Source of the DNA: Perca fluviatilis
Taxonomy: Eukaryota > Chordata > Actinopteri > Perciformes > Percidae
Length of the DNA stretch: 64,000 nucleotides
Direction: 5' to 3'
Assembly: GCF_010015445.1 (NCBI RefSeq)
Contig: NC_053116.1
Coordinates: forward strand, 30,407,285-30,471,284
Under the pieces are notes generated by a model, which saw only the letters and a list, made by a program, of their open reading frames with translations, was not told the origin of the DNA and searched no databases. Made by a program: the position numbers and the translations under genes. Below are positions 13,182-25,675 of the stretch, one piece after another (position 1 is the stretch's first letter; each line of letters starts with the position of its first letter).

Positions 13182-14995
13182 CGGTTGAACGGACACATTG
13201 ATCCTGCATGCTCTGCTCATGTCATATTTTAGGTATGGCTTCAAAGAAATTTGCCGTCTACTAATAAACAATATATTGCCCCTACAGGCAATATTCTGTT
13301 CTGTATTGCCATGTCCAGTTCACAATCAAGGCTGTCAGTCCAAGAAGGGAGTGGATGCCAGCACTAGATAGAGAGATGAAGGAAATGAAAGACTCTTATG
13401 AGCAATAAACAGAATAATAATAATGTGGAATGTTCCAGCGGCCAGTCTCGCCTCTCTCAATTAGTGCTAAATCAGCAGCGGTTATTAGCCTGCCCCTAAT
13501 TGAATGTGAGAGCGAGCTGTGCTAATGCAATCCTCCAGGTGTAATTGGTGTCAGAGGGAGAGGCACATCTATTGCAAGCCCCGTCTGTATACGAGGCCTC
13601 GCGTTTGCCTTCTCATTTGTTTCCTGTCTTGTGGCTTCTTCTTAGGAGTAGCTTCAGTCCTGACTCTACCCTCCCTTATAATCCTGATTGATGGAGTGCT
13701 GCAGAGATGGTTCTTCTTCTTGCAGACTCCTATTTTTGCACAAGAATGTCTGAAATGCGTTATGTTCAGTTATTTAATTTCAGCCTTATCCTCCTCCTCA
13801 GAATTGTACTGATCTGCACAGGTCTATCTGTGGAGAGTTTTTTTTATTTCATGGCTGGGGTTTTAGCTCTCACACATGCATATGTACCATGACACCTTTT
13901 AACAGACAGGTGTGTGCCTTTTCAAAGTATTTCAAATCAATTGAATCTGCCTCAAGAGGACTGAATTTTTAAACAGAATCTACACTCAGTATGGAAACTT
14001 TGCATCTCTAGCACTTCTAGTATCTGTGCTGCTGCACTGCATCATTAAGCACTACACCAGCTGTCAGCAGCACAGCTTGTCAGGAAAAGACAACAACTCA
14101 TCTTTACCAATTAATTGTTAAATGGCTGTTGTTCACACTATGAATGTTAAAATCACTGGAAATCTATGAGTAAATATATGATTACTGCATCTGTAAATAG
14201 CATCTGAGAACTATCTTTGAGCCGCAATAACATTCTTGATAGAAGCTGCGTTAATATTGAACAAAAAGTGTATAAATGTTAATGGTGTGCCTATAGCAAT
14301 TTAGTTTGTTAATATGTACAATAAAAATAATACAATATTGAAATGCATTGCTGTAAGGTATTGCGTGATGCGGACCCAGGCGCGGCCACAGAGCAGACGA
14401 GGCAATTAGAGGTTGTGGGCTGATCCAGGCAGGTCCAAGCCGGGCTTGAGAGCAGGGGCAGGCAGGCTTGAGCCGAGGAAATCTTCGTCCCAAAAATCTA
14501 AACTCCGGGCAGCATAAAACTCGAAGCTTGGGGATTTTGAAATGAAGGAAACAGAATGCCAACATTAGCTCAACAAGCTGAAGAGAGAAAACACACACAC
14601 ACACACACACATGCTAGAGACTGGTAATGCACTCGAGAGTTATTGGCCGACTTGTACTCTACCACGTGAAGGCAGTTAATAATCTGACTATAGGAAGCTC
14701 TGCCCGAAACCACACCCACACAAGCACACATAGGAAGGGGGAAACAAACAAAAGGGAATAAAAAAAAATAATAATAATAAAAAAACTGGGTGCCACAGCA
14801 CTGGCTGTAACATACTGCAATGTGTTTGCAGATTAATGACTTGCAATACATTTGATCCGATTTATTTAAGTCTTCCAAAATATGTAAAGTGTAAAAGGGA
14901 CTTCCAGGTCCAGGGTATTCATTAGCGTCGACTTGTAAAAAAAATATCTGAAACACACACACTGAGCCTTTGCCTTCTTCCTTATCTCCATCTAG

Positions 14996-15193
14996 ATGAG
15001 TCTTGTGCCAATTGCTCTTTCGGGGCAATCTGCGATGCCCAGAGCGGGCAGTGTGTGTGTGCATCGGAGTGTGTGGAGTCCAACCAGCCTGTGTGTGGCA
15101 GCGATGGCAGCACCTACAACAGCGAGTGTGAGCTGCACGTGCGGGCCTGCACACAACAGATGGACCTCCGAGTGGTCAGCCAGGGAGAGTGCA
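14996..15193 (+). CDS. agrn: agrin exon: follistatin-like/Kazal domain 6
   Basis: A phase 1/phase 1 exon (acceptor TCTAG at 14991-14995, donor GTAAGT at 15194) of 66 codons. It reads [52 protein letters not shown] and ends SQGEC. It matches Kazal 6 of mammalian agrin (FGALCEAETGRCVCPSECV...). The [12 protein letters not shown] box is the canonical Kazal core. The intron to the next Kazal exon is short, as in other vertebrates. No break is seen. Confidence 0.95.
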
Positions 15194-15647
15194 GTAAGTA
15201 ATGCATACATTTATACTGTGTGTGTGTGTGTGATACTTTTTTTGTTAACAGCAAATTAAGAATATGAAGGATTCTTGACATAAGCATGAATTCCGGGTGA
15301 TCTGAGTTTAAGTAAAATGCGTGATATTCTTTTACTCTAGGTCTTAATTACATGTGGATATGAAAAATAAAAGGCCGACAGAAAACCTCATATAGCCGCA
15401 GGCACTTCATATTCTAACACTTGGACAGATGGAGAATCTCTAAGGAAACATGTATATGTCTGTTTTAAGAGAGGGAAATATAACAAGAGGAAGTGACATG
15501 CATGGAAATTAGGACAAGAGCAATCTCATTTAAGTGTATATAATCCAAAGATGCATTTTAAGGTCTGGTGTGAATGAAATCCATCAAACCAACTCCATGA
15601 ATTTTTCCTTTTTTGTTTTTGCACTGACCCATCGTGCACCGATTTAG
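15194..15647 (+). other. agrn: agrin intron between Kazal 6 and Kazal 7
   Basis: A 454-bp intron with GTAAGT..TTTAG ends and a short TG run near 15219-15230. Nothing else is recognised in it. Confidence 0.85.
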
Positions 15648-15848
15648 AAACATGTGGCAGCACTGTCTGTGCCTGGGGTGCCCGGTGTGTCCAGAATAAG
15701 TGTGAGTGCCCACAGTGCTCAGGCGAGGCCTTCTCCCCAGTGTGTGGAAGTGATGGCACCACCTATAACAATGAGTGTGAACTCCGCACGTCCACCTGCA
15801 TGCAGAAGAGGAGAATTGATGTGGCGAAGCCCGGCAGCTGTGATGAAG
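15648..15848 (+). CDS. agrn: agrin exon: follistatin-like/Kazal domain 7
   Basis: A phase 1/phase 1 exon of 67 codons (acceptor GATTTAG at 15641-15647, donor GTAGGA at 15849). It encodes TCGSTVCAWGARCVQNKCEC, then CPQCSGEAFSPVCGSDGTTY, NNECELRTSTC and PGSCDE. It corresponds to mammalian agrin Kazal 7 ([23 protein letters not shown]). The EGF-like half is short, as in that module. It sits directly before the Gly/Ser start of Kazal 8, as in other agrins. Confidence 0.95.
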
Positions 15849-16148
15849 GTAGGAAAATTGACTTTGAAAGGTGTGATTATGTTAACCAATCGGCCATTGA
15901 AATGGTGTAATCGTCTTTATCAACTGACCTGTGGTACCGTATCCAGTCATCTGTGGATTTTCATAATGGTTGCAAATGCCACCAGCAGCATGCCAACCGG
16001 CTAACTTGGCAAAAAGATGAAGGGAAAGTCATACTGCGTGTCGATCAACAAAACTAATTACAGGGACAGAAATTACTTCTGGGTGATTGAGTTCAGGTCA
16101 GCTGTATATTTTTATGCTTTGGTTGTCTTTTTTTTGCATCGCTTATAC

Positions 16149-16383
16149 TTAAAGGTCCCATGACATGGTGCTCTTTGGATGCTTTTATATAGACCTTAGT
16201 GGTCCCCTAATACTGTATCTGAAGTCTCTTTCCCATAATTCAGCCTTGGTGCAGAATTACAGCCACTAGAGCCAGTCCCAGAATGAGCTTTCCTTAGTAT
16301 GTGCCATTTCTGTGTCTGAGGAGGAGAGAGGGGGGGGGCAAGGTGGAGGGTGGGGGTGTGGCCTTGACCAACTGCCACTTTGC
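16149..16383. repeat. dispersed fish repeat
   Basis: Starts TTAAAGGTCCCATGACATGG and runs through CCTTAGTGGTCCCCTAATAC and CTTTCCTTAGTATGTGCCA. I recall this as a high-copy interspersed repeat of percomorph fishes. Class and exact ends are not determinable here. Confidence 0.6.
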
Positions 16384-16880
16384 TTATACTTTATTTCTCC
16401 TTCTACCGCTTAAAAAGTTATTTATTTACTTCTCCTGCAGATAGGCTCATATTTGTTTGTAATCAACCCTATTTGATTATATCTGATCATATCTTAGTAA
16501 GAAGCCTCCCTGTTTTCTTGTCTGCTTTTTCTCTTATTTGATGCAGGTGCAGTTCGTTGTTTATGATCTAGGATCTTCCCCCATTGTACTTGTTGTCTCA
16601 ATAGATTCAAATTATTGTTGGTCCTACTTGCATTCAGTGTTAAGCTACTGTCAATGAAACTCAACACTTCTTGCACAGATGTTAGAAGCCTTAAAGGCAT
16701 ACAACTTTTTGTCTAGTAGGGTTTAAACGTGAAATATCTGCAGGAAGTGTTAAGTTTCACTGACAGTAGCTTAACACCGAACAAAAGAATAGAAAAGTAC
16801 AAGTGATTGAAGTATATCAGTGAATGAGAACGGTGGTAGGGTTATCACATGAACATTTTCCTGAATCTACCTTTTTTTCT

Positions 16881-17195
16881 TTTTTTTTAACCTTTATTTA
16901 TCCAGGTAAGTCGATTGACAACAAATTCTCATTTGCAATGACGACCTGTCACATTCGCACATTTACACATTCATACCTGGAAGCTGCCCAGTACAAACAC
17001 AGTCTGATCTGCTGGCCATTGAGCAGCTCCACTGGAGCAGTTGGGGGTAAGGGCCTTGCTCAAGGGCACCTCAGTGGTGGTAATGAGGGAGGGACAAGCG
17101 CTGCTCTTTCATTTTCCCCACCCAGATTTTTATCCTACCGGTCTGGGGACTGAACCGGAAACCTCTCTTCTTTAACCTTTAGGCCACCACTGTCT
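16881..17195. repeat. dispersed fish repeat with retroelement-like tail
   Basis: Contains AACCTTTATTTATCCAGGTA, CAAATTCTCATTTGCAATGA, then GGGCCTTGCTCAAGGGCAC and GGCCACCACTGTC. These phrases recur in interspersed repeats of many fish genomes. The class is inferred only from memory of such sequences. Confidence 0.5.
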
Positions 17196-17927
17196 CTATG
17201 TGAGCCATAAGCCATCAAAGCAAAGGTCATTTCACTCTGCTTTTATTAGGGGTTTGTGTGGGCTTTTATTTGAGAATTTACAGTACACATTTTACCGAGC
17301 CCTTCTATCCAATTATGCTTTTAAGTGTGTGACCGATGGCTCTTAATGTGAGTATCCCGTATTTCTACGCCTGTAGCTCTGTTGTTCCACCACATTCTGA
17401 ATAAATGAGATCTAATTCACCGTGCAAATCATGTCTTGATCAGCGCTGACAGACCAAGGCAGGATATCAAAAGTCCCTCGCTCGGCCCCGTCTTGGGGAC
17501 AACTCTGGAGGGAGCAACATGCCAACCTCTGGTTGTCATGCAGATGGCTGCGATGCCATTCCCCCGTGGCGGGTGGGTCGTCACAGTGAAAATAGTCATC
17601 CTCTGACAAGGTGTGAAGGGGAACAGATTACACCTGCCAGCAGGAGGGATGGCTGGGGTGAAGAAAAAGAGGGGATGGATGGAGGACAGAGCAAATAAAG
17701 ATGAGAGGAATCCTCTTCCGTTTTGATTGCTAGCCAGAGGTGTTTCTTTCTTTTCTTTTCTTTTCATTGTCTACCGAATTGGCCCTGGGCCTCTGATTAA
17801 TGTCCCAGGCGTCCATCTGTGTATCGATTTAACATTATTTAATATTCCATTGGCAAGCTGTACCTTTTTGTATGTGGAGCATGAAGAAATGTGAAACTGT
17901 ATGCCCGCGATGCAGACTCACTATCAC

Positions 17928-17976
17928 CACACACACACACACACACACACAACACACACACACACACCAACACACA

Positions 17977-18015
<39 letters not shown>
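17928..18015. repeat. (CA)n followed by a 38-base poly-A run
   Basis: An imperfect CA tract to 17977 leads directly into an uninterrupted A homopolymer up to 18015. It may be the tail of a retroposed element, but no body is visible upstream. Confidence 0.9.
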
Positions 18016-18017
<2 letters not shown>

Positions 18018-18510
18018 TCACATCTACACACACTGTCCTATTTCTGTTGTCTTCAGGCAGAAATGCTCTCTTCTACCTCCCCAAGGGCATTGCTTTGCTT
18101 GTGGTGCCTGATGGCGTATATTCTTTTCTGATTTTATTCTCTCTCCGTTACTTTTTTTCATCATTTGCTCATTTCGATTCAAAGAAAACCATCCGGCTTG
18201 TACAATAGAAATGTTCTTCTTTTTTTCGCTCCCCGTCGCTCCCTGCCATCCCACCCACTCGTGTCTCTCTCTCCGTTTTGCACTCTTCTCCATCAAAATT
18301 GTGCCTCTCGACAAAAGGGGGACCGATGCTTTCACAGATAGGGGTGGAAATGGGATTGTCTGCAATCGATAAACTTCACCATAGGGGTGAATTCTCCAGC
18401 CTCTGTCCCCGCTCTTTTCAGCCCCCTCAAATCTGACCCAGCCCCGCCACATGATGTCTGGTGTGATTGTAAAACCAAGTTGTTGTTTTTCCCATTGAAA
18501 TATCTGTTTG

Positions 18511-18803
<293 letters not shown>

Positions 18804-21800
18804 GAGATGCTTCTCTTTAGCTACATATCATAAAGAGGATTTGTTGTTGATATATTTATCCCCACCTAGATGTATGGGTGGTACATTTTGGTAAAACAAC
18901 AATAATAATAGTAAATTGTATGTATTGCATATTACAGCAGTCTGTCACAATATATAAAACCAAAGACGACTGTATTTTCTGGCTCTATTGTAGACAGCAG
19001 CAAAGCTCTACATCACAGGTATGCACAACCCCCCACTTCATACTTCATATCTAAGATAAGCCTGGAGAGGAAGGGAACATATGACTTATTTTCTTACGTA
19101 GACCTGACTTAAAAACCATCCTCATTAGTCTTGCTGGGGGGAGGGGGCCACAGAGCATAAAAATGGAAGTTGTTTTCTTCCTCCTTTTGTTTAACAGTAA
19201 TGAAAAATGACAGTGTTCCCACTGTTGGCCATACAGGGAAATTTATCACCTGTTTAATTTCACACTCGGGTAGGCCTGGCCTCAGCTTCTTTTCTCGACA
19301 CTGACAAAGTGGCAACTGAGAGCAGTGCATCACCTACGGGGGCCCAGACCCTTTCTAATTGAATAGACGTTTAATAAACAAGATTATGAGTGCAGAATCA
19401 CACAACGATGCACCGTCCACGCCCCGCTCCTTACAACGCATGTATCAGATCAATAAAGCTCCAAAAGATATGAAAGGGCATGGGGAAAAAAAAGCAAAGT
19501 GGGTGGCTTGGTGGTAAAAGAGCTCATCGAGTGAGATCAGCGGATTTTTCCTTCGTGGTCTATCCATCACCGGGCTCGTAACCTTCTGTTGAGGCAACAA
19601 AACTTCTTCACTCCTTCTGCCATCTTCAAACACCCCATCCCTCCTCCCCCGCGGGGAGTGACGCTCCATCCCTCTCTATTTCGCGGAAACTTTATTTGGA
19701 CTAACACGCTGTCACATCCGTCAAGAGCAGGCCGTACGACAGACTGATGGATGGAGGGAAAACAAAGGAACATCCTTCCACAGCCTTTGGCAACGGCCAT
19801 TGTCATCTTCGATCTTTGCCGTGACACACACCACAGTGAGGAAGGATTTGTTTCAGATGATAGATGTCCAAGTTGTCATTTGCACAGGTCATGTTATAAG
19901 AGGTAACACAATGATATCCTGGAGCCACTGATGTAGACACAACTAATCTGGTTGACCTAACGTCTTCAGGCTGCATCTCAGTACACATTTTCTCCTCTCT
20001 ATCCTCTATTATTGACCCTTATCCTCTTCTTCTTCTTCCTCTGTTTCCTTTTAACAAACACTTCTAGATGGCTTTGACGACGGCATCTCCCCCATCACTT
20101 CTTCATTTATTTTTCGCTGTCAAATCCTTGCAATGTTTTTTCCTCTCTGTCTTCCTTGGACATTATTCTCATGCTATTCATTTTCTTTATTCTCACCGCC
20201 GCTGAATTCTGTCTTCTTAATAGACCTCTCTTGACTAAATAGACTCCGGTTTCTGACATGATTGAGTAAAAAGGAACGGATGGGCAGTGCAGAGAGAATA
20301 GCTGATGCAGCCATCTTAGCTGGGGATGTATTAATTGAAAGGTTCATAGGCAGCACGGGTGGCAGGCGCATCAAAGAGGAAGAGCTAATTAGGACCCCCC
20401 CTTTCGCCCCTTCACTTTTATTTATTCCATTCTAATGTCTTACCTCTTTTATTTATTTATCTCGTCTCTGTCAGGGGGGGCCTGAGCAGAATGTGAATTG
20501 GCTACTCCTGCATTTCCCTTTTTGTTGGATCCAGCTGAGCTGGCGTGCAGTACACACATACGGGTAGCTTCTAGTTCTTTTGATTCCCTTTTCGGATCTG
20601 TTCTGGAGTCAACTGGCTTGTTTTCAGATGACATCTGAAGTACCTTCAGATACCTGCGATAATGTCACTGGCAATCGAAAGGCATTAGCCCGTCACGAAA
20701 TGTTGTGTTCAACTGGGACTGTGGGTTCCCAATCGATAAGTAACTACAGCAGCAAATTCGAGCAAAGGCATTAGGGTCGGAGGTTCTGCTGCTTTAAAAT
20801 GGAGACAGAGCGAGTCCTTAACAAGTCCTGGTATTTGTGGGGGACCTGGCCTCTACACAAAGCTCCAGCTCCACTGCTTCCACTGCTAATGAAGTGAAGG
20901 CCCCTCCACTGTATCGACCACTTAAAGCTGTCACAGTCCATTGCTTATGACGCATATCAAAGAACAGCCCAGGCTTCGTCTGCCCCTCCCCCTCCCCTGC
21001 ACTGTGACCTCCTCCGTAATCTACTTTAGAAGATGGGTTATGCTAAGTGGTACTTCCATCATTATGACATTGATTTCACCATTAGAGTTGACGCATCAAT
21101 ACAGAGCCCTAAAAGTAGACAGGAAATAACAAGTTGATTACCTGATGTTTTTTGAGTCTCTCATCCGTACTGGGAGCTTTTAGTTGGACTGAATTTTTTT
21201 TTTTTTTTCTTTTTTTTTTTTAATAACAAAGGTGTTTTGAAATGAACTTTCTGCCAGCCCACAGGGTGCCTCTCACTCTGTCTGCCATTCTCTATCTTTC
21301 GCGCTGATGCTTTCATTCCCTGCTTTTACACACATTCACCCACTCTCCCTCAGGAGTTCCACTGTAGGTGAAATATGCAACTTCAAAAGCAGGATCCTCC
21401 CCCTTTCTTTCTTTGCCTGCACTCTGCAACAGCCCCCAAATTTGTTTTTCACAAGTAAAGGTTTTCCCCTTTCATGGATTGCTTACCTTGTGTAAAAGTG
21501 TCTTACCTTGCATTAAAGTTTCTTACTTTGTGCTAAGGTTTTGTGAAACAACACAAATCCTGGATAGAGATTTTGGGACTTCGTTTGGCCTCGCTACCTC
21601 TTTTACCCGGAACAAACTTACTTCGATCCAGAGAAGTTCACTTTTAAAACAAATAAAAGGCCATCCAGGGTCACAGTTATAAAGTTGCCGGGACATTTTT
21701 CTTAAAAGTTTCAGGCGATAATTAGATTTTACAGAACACTTTGCAATTAGTTGTATTCTCATATCAGGAAGCAGGCACCCATAAAGCAGGCCTTGCCACC

Positions 21801-22185
21801 AATTCTCTCTGCACACTTGGAGGCCAGAGTTAATAATTCCCTCCCCTTTTTGTCTCTGATTTAATTGAAATGAAAAGGATGCCTCACTGGTGGTGCAGAG
21901 ATGTTGTGTCTAATTTATTTAGTCAATCTCTTCTCTCACTACAGTTGGTCATTATCTTGTACTACCAGCAGCGCCTTTGGTTCCTTCTCCCCATCACCAG
22001 CGCGAGGGAAATGTAAATTATCCTCACTTTGTAATGTTCCTAAAGTTTAAATGTAGCTTTAACGTAAAGAGAAATGTAAGTAGGACACTGTTTTTTACCT
22101 GATGAACTGATGAAGTGGCATCCCCCTTGCGTGTTTGTATGTTTTATTAATGATACTGTGTGTTTACGGTGTGTTTATTATGCAG

Positions 22186-22328
22186 ACTGTGGCTCAGGAG
22201 GCTCAGGCTCAGGCGTGGAGAGCTGTGAACAGGACCGATGCCGCATGTTTGGAGGCTCGTGGGACGAGGATGCAGAGGACGACCGTTGTGTCTGTGACTT
22301 CAGCTGCCAAAGTGTGCCTCACAACCCG
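22186..22328 (+). CDS. agrn: agrin exon: Kazal domain 8, first half, with Ser-Gly cluster
   Basis: Enters in phase 1 (acceptor TATGCAG, exon at 22186) and exits in phase 0 (donor GTACTG at 22329). It encodes [18 protein letters not shown], then [20 protein letters not shown] and CQSVPHNP, almost identical to the mammalian exon ([10 protein letters not shown]...[23 protein letters not shown]). The SGGSGSG run next to acidic residues is a classical glycosaminoglycan attachment context, and agrin carries a heparan sulfate chain in this region. The Kazal core itself is in the next exon, so this module is split by a phase-0 intron just before its VCGSDG motif. Confidence 0.95.
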
Positions 22329-23209
22329 GTACTGCTGCCACTCACGTGGTTTAACCCTTAAAACACATTTAATGCAATTCTTGTCAGAAACCTTGTTCTC
22401 AGAGTCAAAATCTCAAGTCAAATTGAAACACCAGACACATGATAGCTGCATCTCCACACTTCATCAGGGATAAATGCACATCATTTATGTTCAAAAGCAT
22501 TCCTTATAACTTAAAGCCATAGTGCGTAGTTTCTGTCTCCCCCATAAGGAATTCTAAGTAATGACAACAAAACTGTCGGCGCATCCACATAATACAAGCC
22601 TTCCGTGATCGCACACCACCCCCACCCCTCCTCCACGCAGTTGCTAGTGGCCAAGGAAAAAAAGTCGCCGGACGACACCAGTTTCTGAACGCAGCCATAC
22701 TGAGAAATACAGAGAGAGTTTTGTGGAGCTGATAGTCTTAATTAGCTTTGTATCAACTCTCAGTGCTGTTGTCATTACTTATAATTCCTCATGGGGACGA
22801 CAGAAACTATACACTATAGCTTTAAAATTGAATAAAATGTTTTTTGTTTAGTTTTTTATGGTCCTAAAACATGTCATGTCAACTGATAGCAGCTCTGAGT
22901 GGGGTAACTTGTTCTGAAATAACAATGTAGGGTATTTGACAAAAAAAAAAATAACTAAGGGACCACTTACTCGTTTTTCCCAGAGCTCTCATGGTCTTCA
23001 TCAGTGGCAGTTTGCTCCATTGTAATGTATATGGCTCAGTTGTCATCACATGACCTAAGTATGGAAATTCGGTCACATGATAACAGGTGGTTGTTTTGGT
23101 TCATAGCTGAAGTTCCATACTTCGGTCACGTGATGTCAACTGTGTCGACAACACAGAAGACCGCGACCAGACTTTGTCTAATACTCAACTTTATGTTATT
23201 CTTTCGTAG
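22329..23209 (+). other. agrn: agrin intron inside Kazal 8
   Basis: An 881-bp phase-0 intron. It holds a TTAA-flanked MITE (22515-22821) and an imperfect inverted repeat with E-box-like motifs (23038-23141). The acceptor is TTCGTAG at 23203-23209. Confidence 0.85.
22515..22821. mobile_element. TTAA-flanked MITE (piggyBac-like)
   Basis: The left end AGCCATAGTGCGTAGTTTCT is matched by an inverted right end, AGAAACTATACACTATAGCT. TTAA occurs directly outside both ends (22511-22514 and 22822-22825), which is the piggyBac target signature. The body is about 307 bp with no coding capacity. Similar sequences are frequent in percomorph introns, from memory. Confidence 0.7.
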
Positions 23210-23315
23210 GTTTGTGGCTCAGATGGAAAAAACTACAGCAACGAGTGCCAGCTGAAGAAGGCCAGATGTGAGAAACAAGAGCACTTGCTGATTCAGAATC
23301 AGGGACCCTGTGCAG
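23210..23315 (+). CDS. agrn: agrin exon: Kazal domain 8, second half
   Basis: Phase 0 in (acceptor CGTAG), phase 1 out (donor GTCGGT at 23316). It encodes [20 protein letters not shown] and [15 protein letters not shown]. Joined to the previous exon it completes the eighth Kazal module. The mammalian counterpart is [20 protein letters not shown]. Splitting of the EGF-like and Kazal halves by a phase-0 intron recurs in Kazal 9. Confidence 0.95.
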
Positions 23316-25675
23316 GTCGGTATATTACACCACTCAGAGTTAATGGCATAACAGTGCGCAGAAGCACCCTCACCAAGACTCATGGTCATTGACATCCCAT
23401 TTCTCTTCTCATTTCATCCATTCATGGGGTAGTAATAGTCTGTAGTTGCAATATAATTCTGACAGCACTGCGGTTTGTCTCTTTGCAGTGTGACCACTAA
23501 AGCCATAAGCAAATGCAGTGAAGAAGGTCAAGCTTAAATACAAGGTGTATGTTTGTGTAATTTGCTCAGGGAAAGTTGACTCAACACTCGCTCTCGTTCA
23601 TATCTGGAAACTGACCGGTCCTTTGTGGCTGGCTAGTGTACAGAGATAAGATTATTTCTCACGGGCACATGCATGGATGGAGCTGATAGCAATAATGATT
23701 CACTTTTCCTGCCTAGACGTTCTAACAATTTAAACCATTAAACTTGTGCTCACAAGCTTCCTTCTTAACCCTCCAGATACCACTTTACCTTACTTACTTT
23801 AATATAAGAACCCTCTATTTGCATGGAAATGACTAGCATTTATCAGCCAGGATAGTTGTCAGATCAGTGGCTAAGTAGCAAAGGTTAGCCTTCCTCTCCA
23901 TGGCTATGTTAAATGAAGAGCTTTTGCTTTGCTGTTAGCACAGGCCAGGGAGCAGAGCAAAAGGCACTTAAGGGATTTCATGTGATCATTCCAGCCTGTT
24001 TGATTCCCCCGTGGGTCTAACATAGAGGAGGATGGAGAGAGTTGAAAGAGGGAGCTGCCAGTGTTTTCACACATATCCCCGAAAGATTCTTCTCCTTCCT
24101 AAGCTGGCCTCCTTGGGCACTGACTGTCACGCTCCTCTACCATCCATGGATAATCAATCCTTTTTTGAAGAGCCCTCTATGGGTACGAGAGCTCTGGGCT
24201 CTCCTCTCCTATTGGCATGTGGAAAAACTTAGATCTTGGGGAATTTCACTGCCCTCCCCATTAGCTGTGTAAAGGAGAAACTTCATTTGACCTCAACTAC
24301 AGAAACTTATCTAAACATTCTAGCTCTCACTAGCTGAGCATGAAAGTGTGTCAACAGTGGCATCTGCTGCATCCTCATTTGTAGTTTACCTCTCATACAG
24401 TAGCGTTTGAAACCATCCTTTGTAGCTGCCTGCAAACTCAAATCTGGGTCAGGGAATTTAGTAAAATCCAAAGAAATTCTTATTGGTTTACTAGACAAGC
24501 AAACACGTGCAGATGTGCCCTTACAGGAATATAAAAGGCCAGCTATAATCACTGCAGCGGACCTTGAAAATGTGAGGATAATATTGCACGTCACAGTGAG
24601 CTGCATTGTGCCGGACAATGGCCACTGAAGAAGAAAAACCCTTGAAGGGTGGAAGAACATATGCAATTAAAGGTTCTCCTTGCCCTAATAGGCTCAGTAC
24701 AGATAGCTGAATGGAGCGCTGGAAAGTGGCAAGTTAAATGAACTGTGTCCAAAGCCCATCGCTGGAGTGGGAAAGCACTGGAAAAAGAGCGAGCCGAGTC
24801 ATCACCATTAGGCTGAGGCTCATATCCACACCAGTAACAGTGTGATTTATGGCTCCTGTGTGTCTCCAGCCTCCAAACTCTAAATGAGCAACACAAGAAA
24901 AAGAGATTGGGAGGGGAATATAGAGAGACGGGAGAAAAAGAAAAAGGGAGGGGACAATTTCTGCTTTCTATCTCTACAACTTTACTTTTCACTCCAAAGC
25001 CTGGAGTGAATTTAAACAATGGTATTTCTGACATGGCCATTAAACAAACCTCCTTTTCCTCCCACTGTATGTTTTGTTGCTCTAGTCCAGTGCCAGGTTT
25101 CGGGAACACATTTGTTTTTATTTTGTTGAATGTAGTTCTTTGTTCAGAGCTGTCACACTAGTTCGAAGGCTGGTGCATCCTTAGACAAAGGCGCTCTCCG
25201 CACACTGTGTGCACTGGAAGAAACTGCTTTGCTCATCCCTTCACATTATGCAGCAGGCATTTTTTTTCCTGTTTGGAAGGTTGTAGGGCGGCTGTGCAAT
25301 TCCGTAATATTAGACAAGAACAAATGAAGAGAACATGCCTCCTAGTAGGTGGTAAATGTCAGCTGCCGCGCATTCACCAGCAATGCCATTGTTTGTTTTC
25401 TCTGGAGGTAATAGCATCATTTCCTCCCTGATTTTGAGCCATTGTGGAGAAAGTAGCAAATAGAATTGTTATCTTGAAGGCGGCTGCCAGCCTCTCCACC
25501 TCTGCCCCTCGAGCCAATCCCATTGTTGGCAAAAAGTTACATGTTGTTCTGAGATTGTGTTGTCTTATTCCCCCAACAAACCCCTTCTCACCATAATCAC
25601 TCAAACGTTGGTGTTCTACTTTCTCTCCTTGTGCCATCTCCCATCTCCCCTTCCTTTTTGTTCCTACCTCATCAG
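23316..25675 (+). other. agrn: agrin intron before the Cys-rich linker
   Basis: A 2.4-kb intron. I see no repeat with clear borders and no exon-like sequence. Long frames here, including one of about 170 codons on the minus strand at 24591-25109, have no recognisable domain. Confidence 0.75.

Larger units (their letters stand above)
7424..14995 (+). other. agrn: agrin intron between Kazal 5 and Kazal 6
   Basis: A 7.6-kb intron with GT..AG ends. It holds a TA-flanked DNA transposon (9122-10283), a (TG)45 tract (10591-10680), a dispersed fish repeat near 11700-12020, a Tc1 transposase relic (12782-13181), an AT-rich stretch with many TAAT cores (13430-13570) and a short (CA)n near 14590. No further exon could be supported. 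Confidence 0.8.

Noticed and set aside
14360..14560. Possible LTR or other element starting near GCGGACCCAGGCGCGG
   Set aside because: Looks like a dispersed fish repeat, but no borders, inverted ends or coding remains could be identified.
14570..15154. 194-codon minus-strand open frame overlapping Kazal 6
   Set aside because: Antisense of the Kazal exon plus intron and a (CA)n tract; no independent evidence.
18024..18452. 142-codon minus-strand open frame
   Set aside because: No domain similarity seen, and it lies in an intron between repeats.
24591..25109. 172-codon minus-strand open frame in the intron before the linker exon
   Set aside because: No recognisable domain, repeat or splice support; length is compatible with chance in this amount of DNA.
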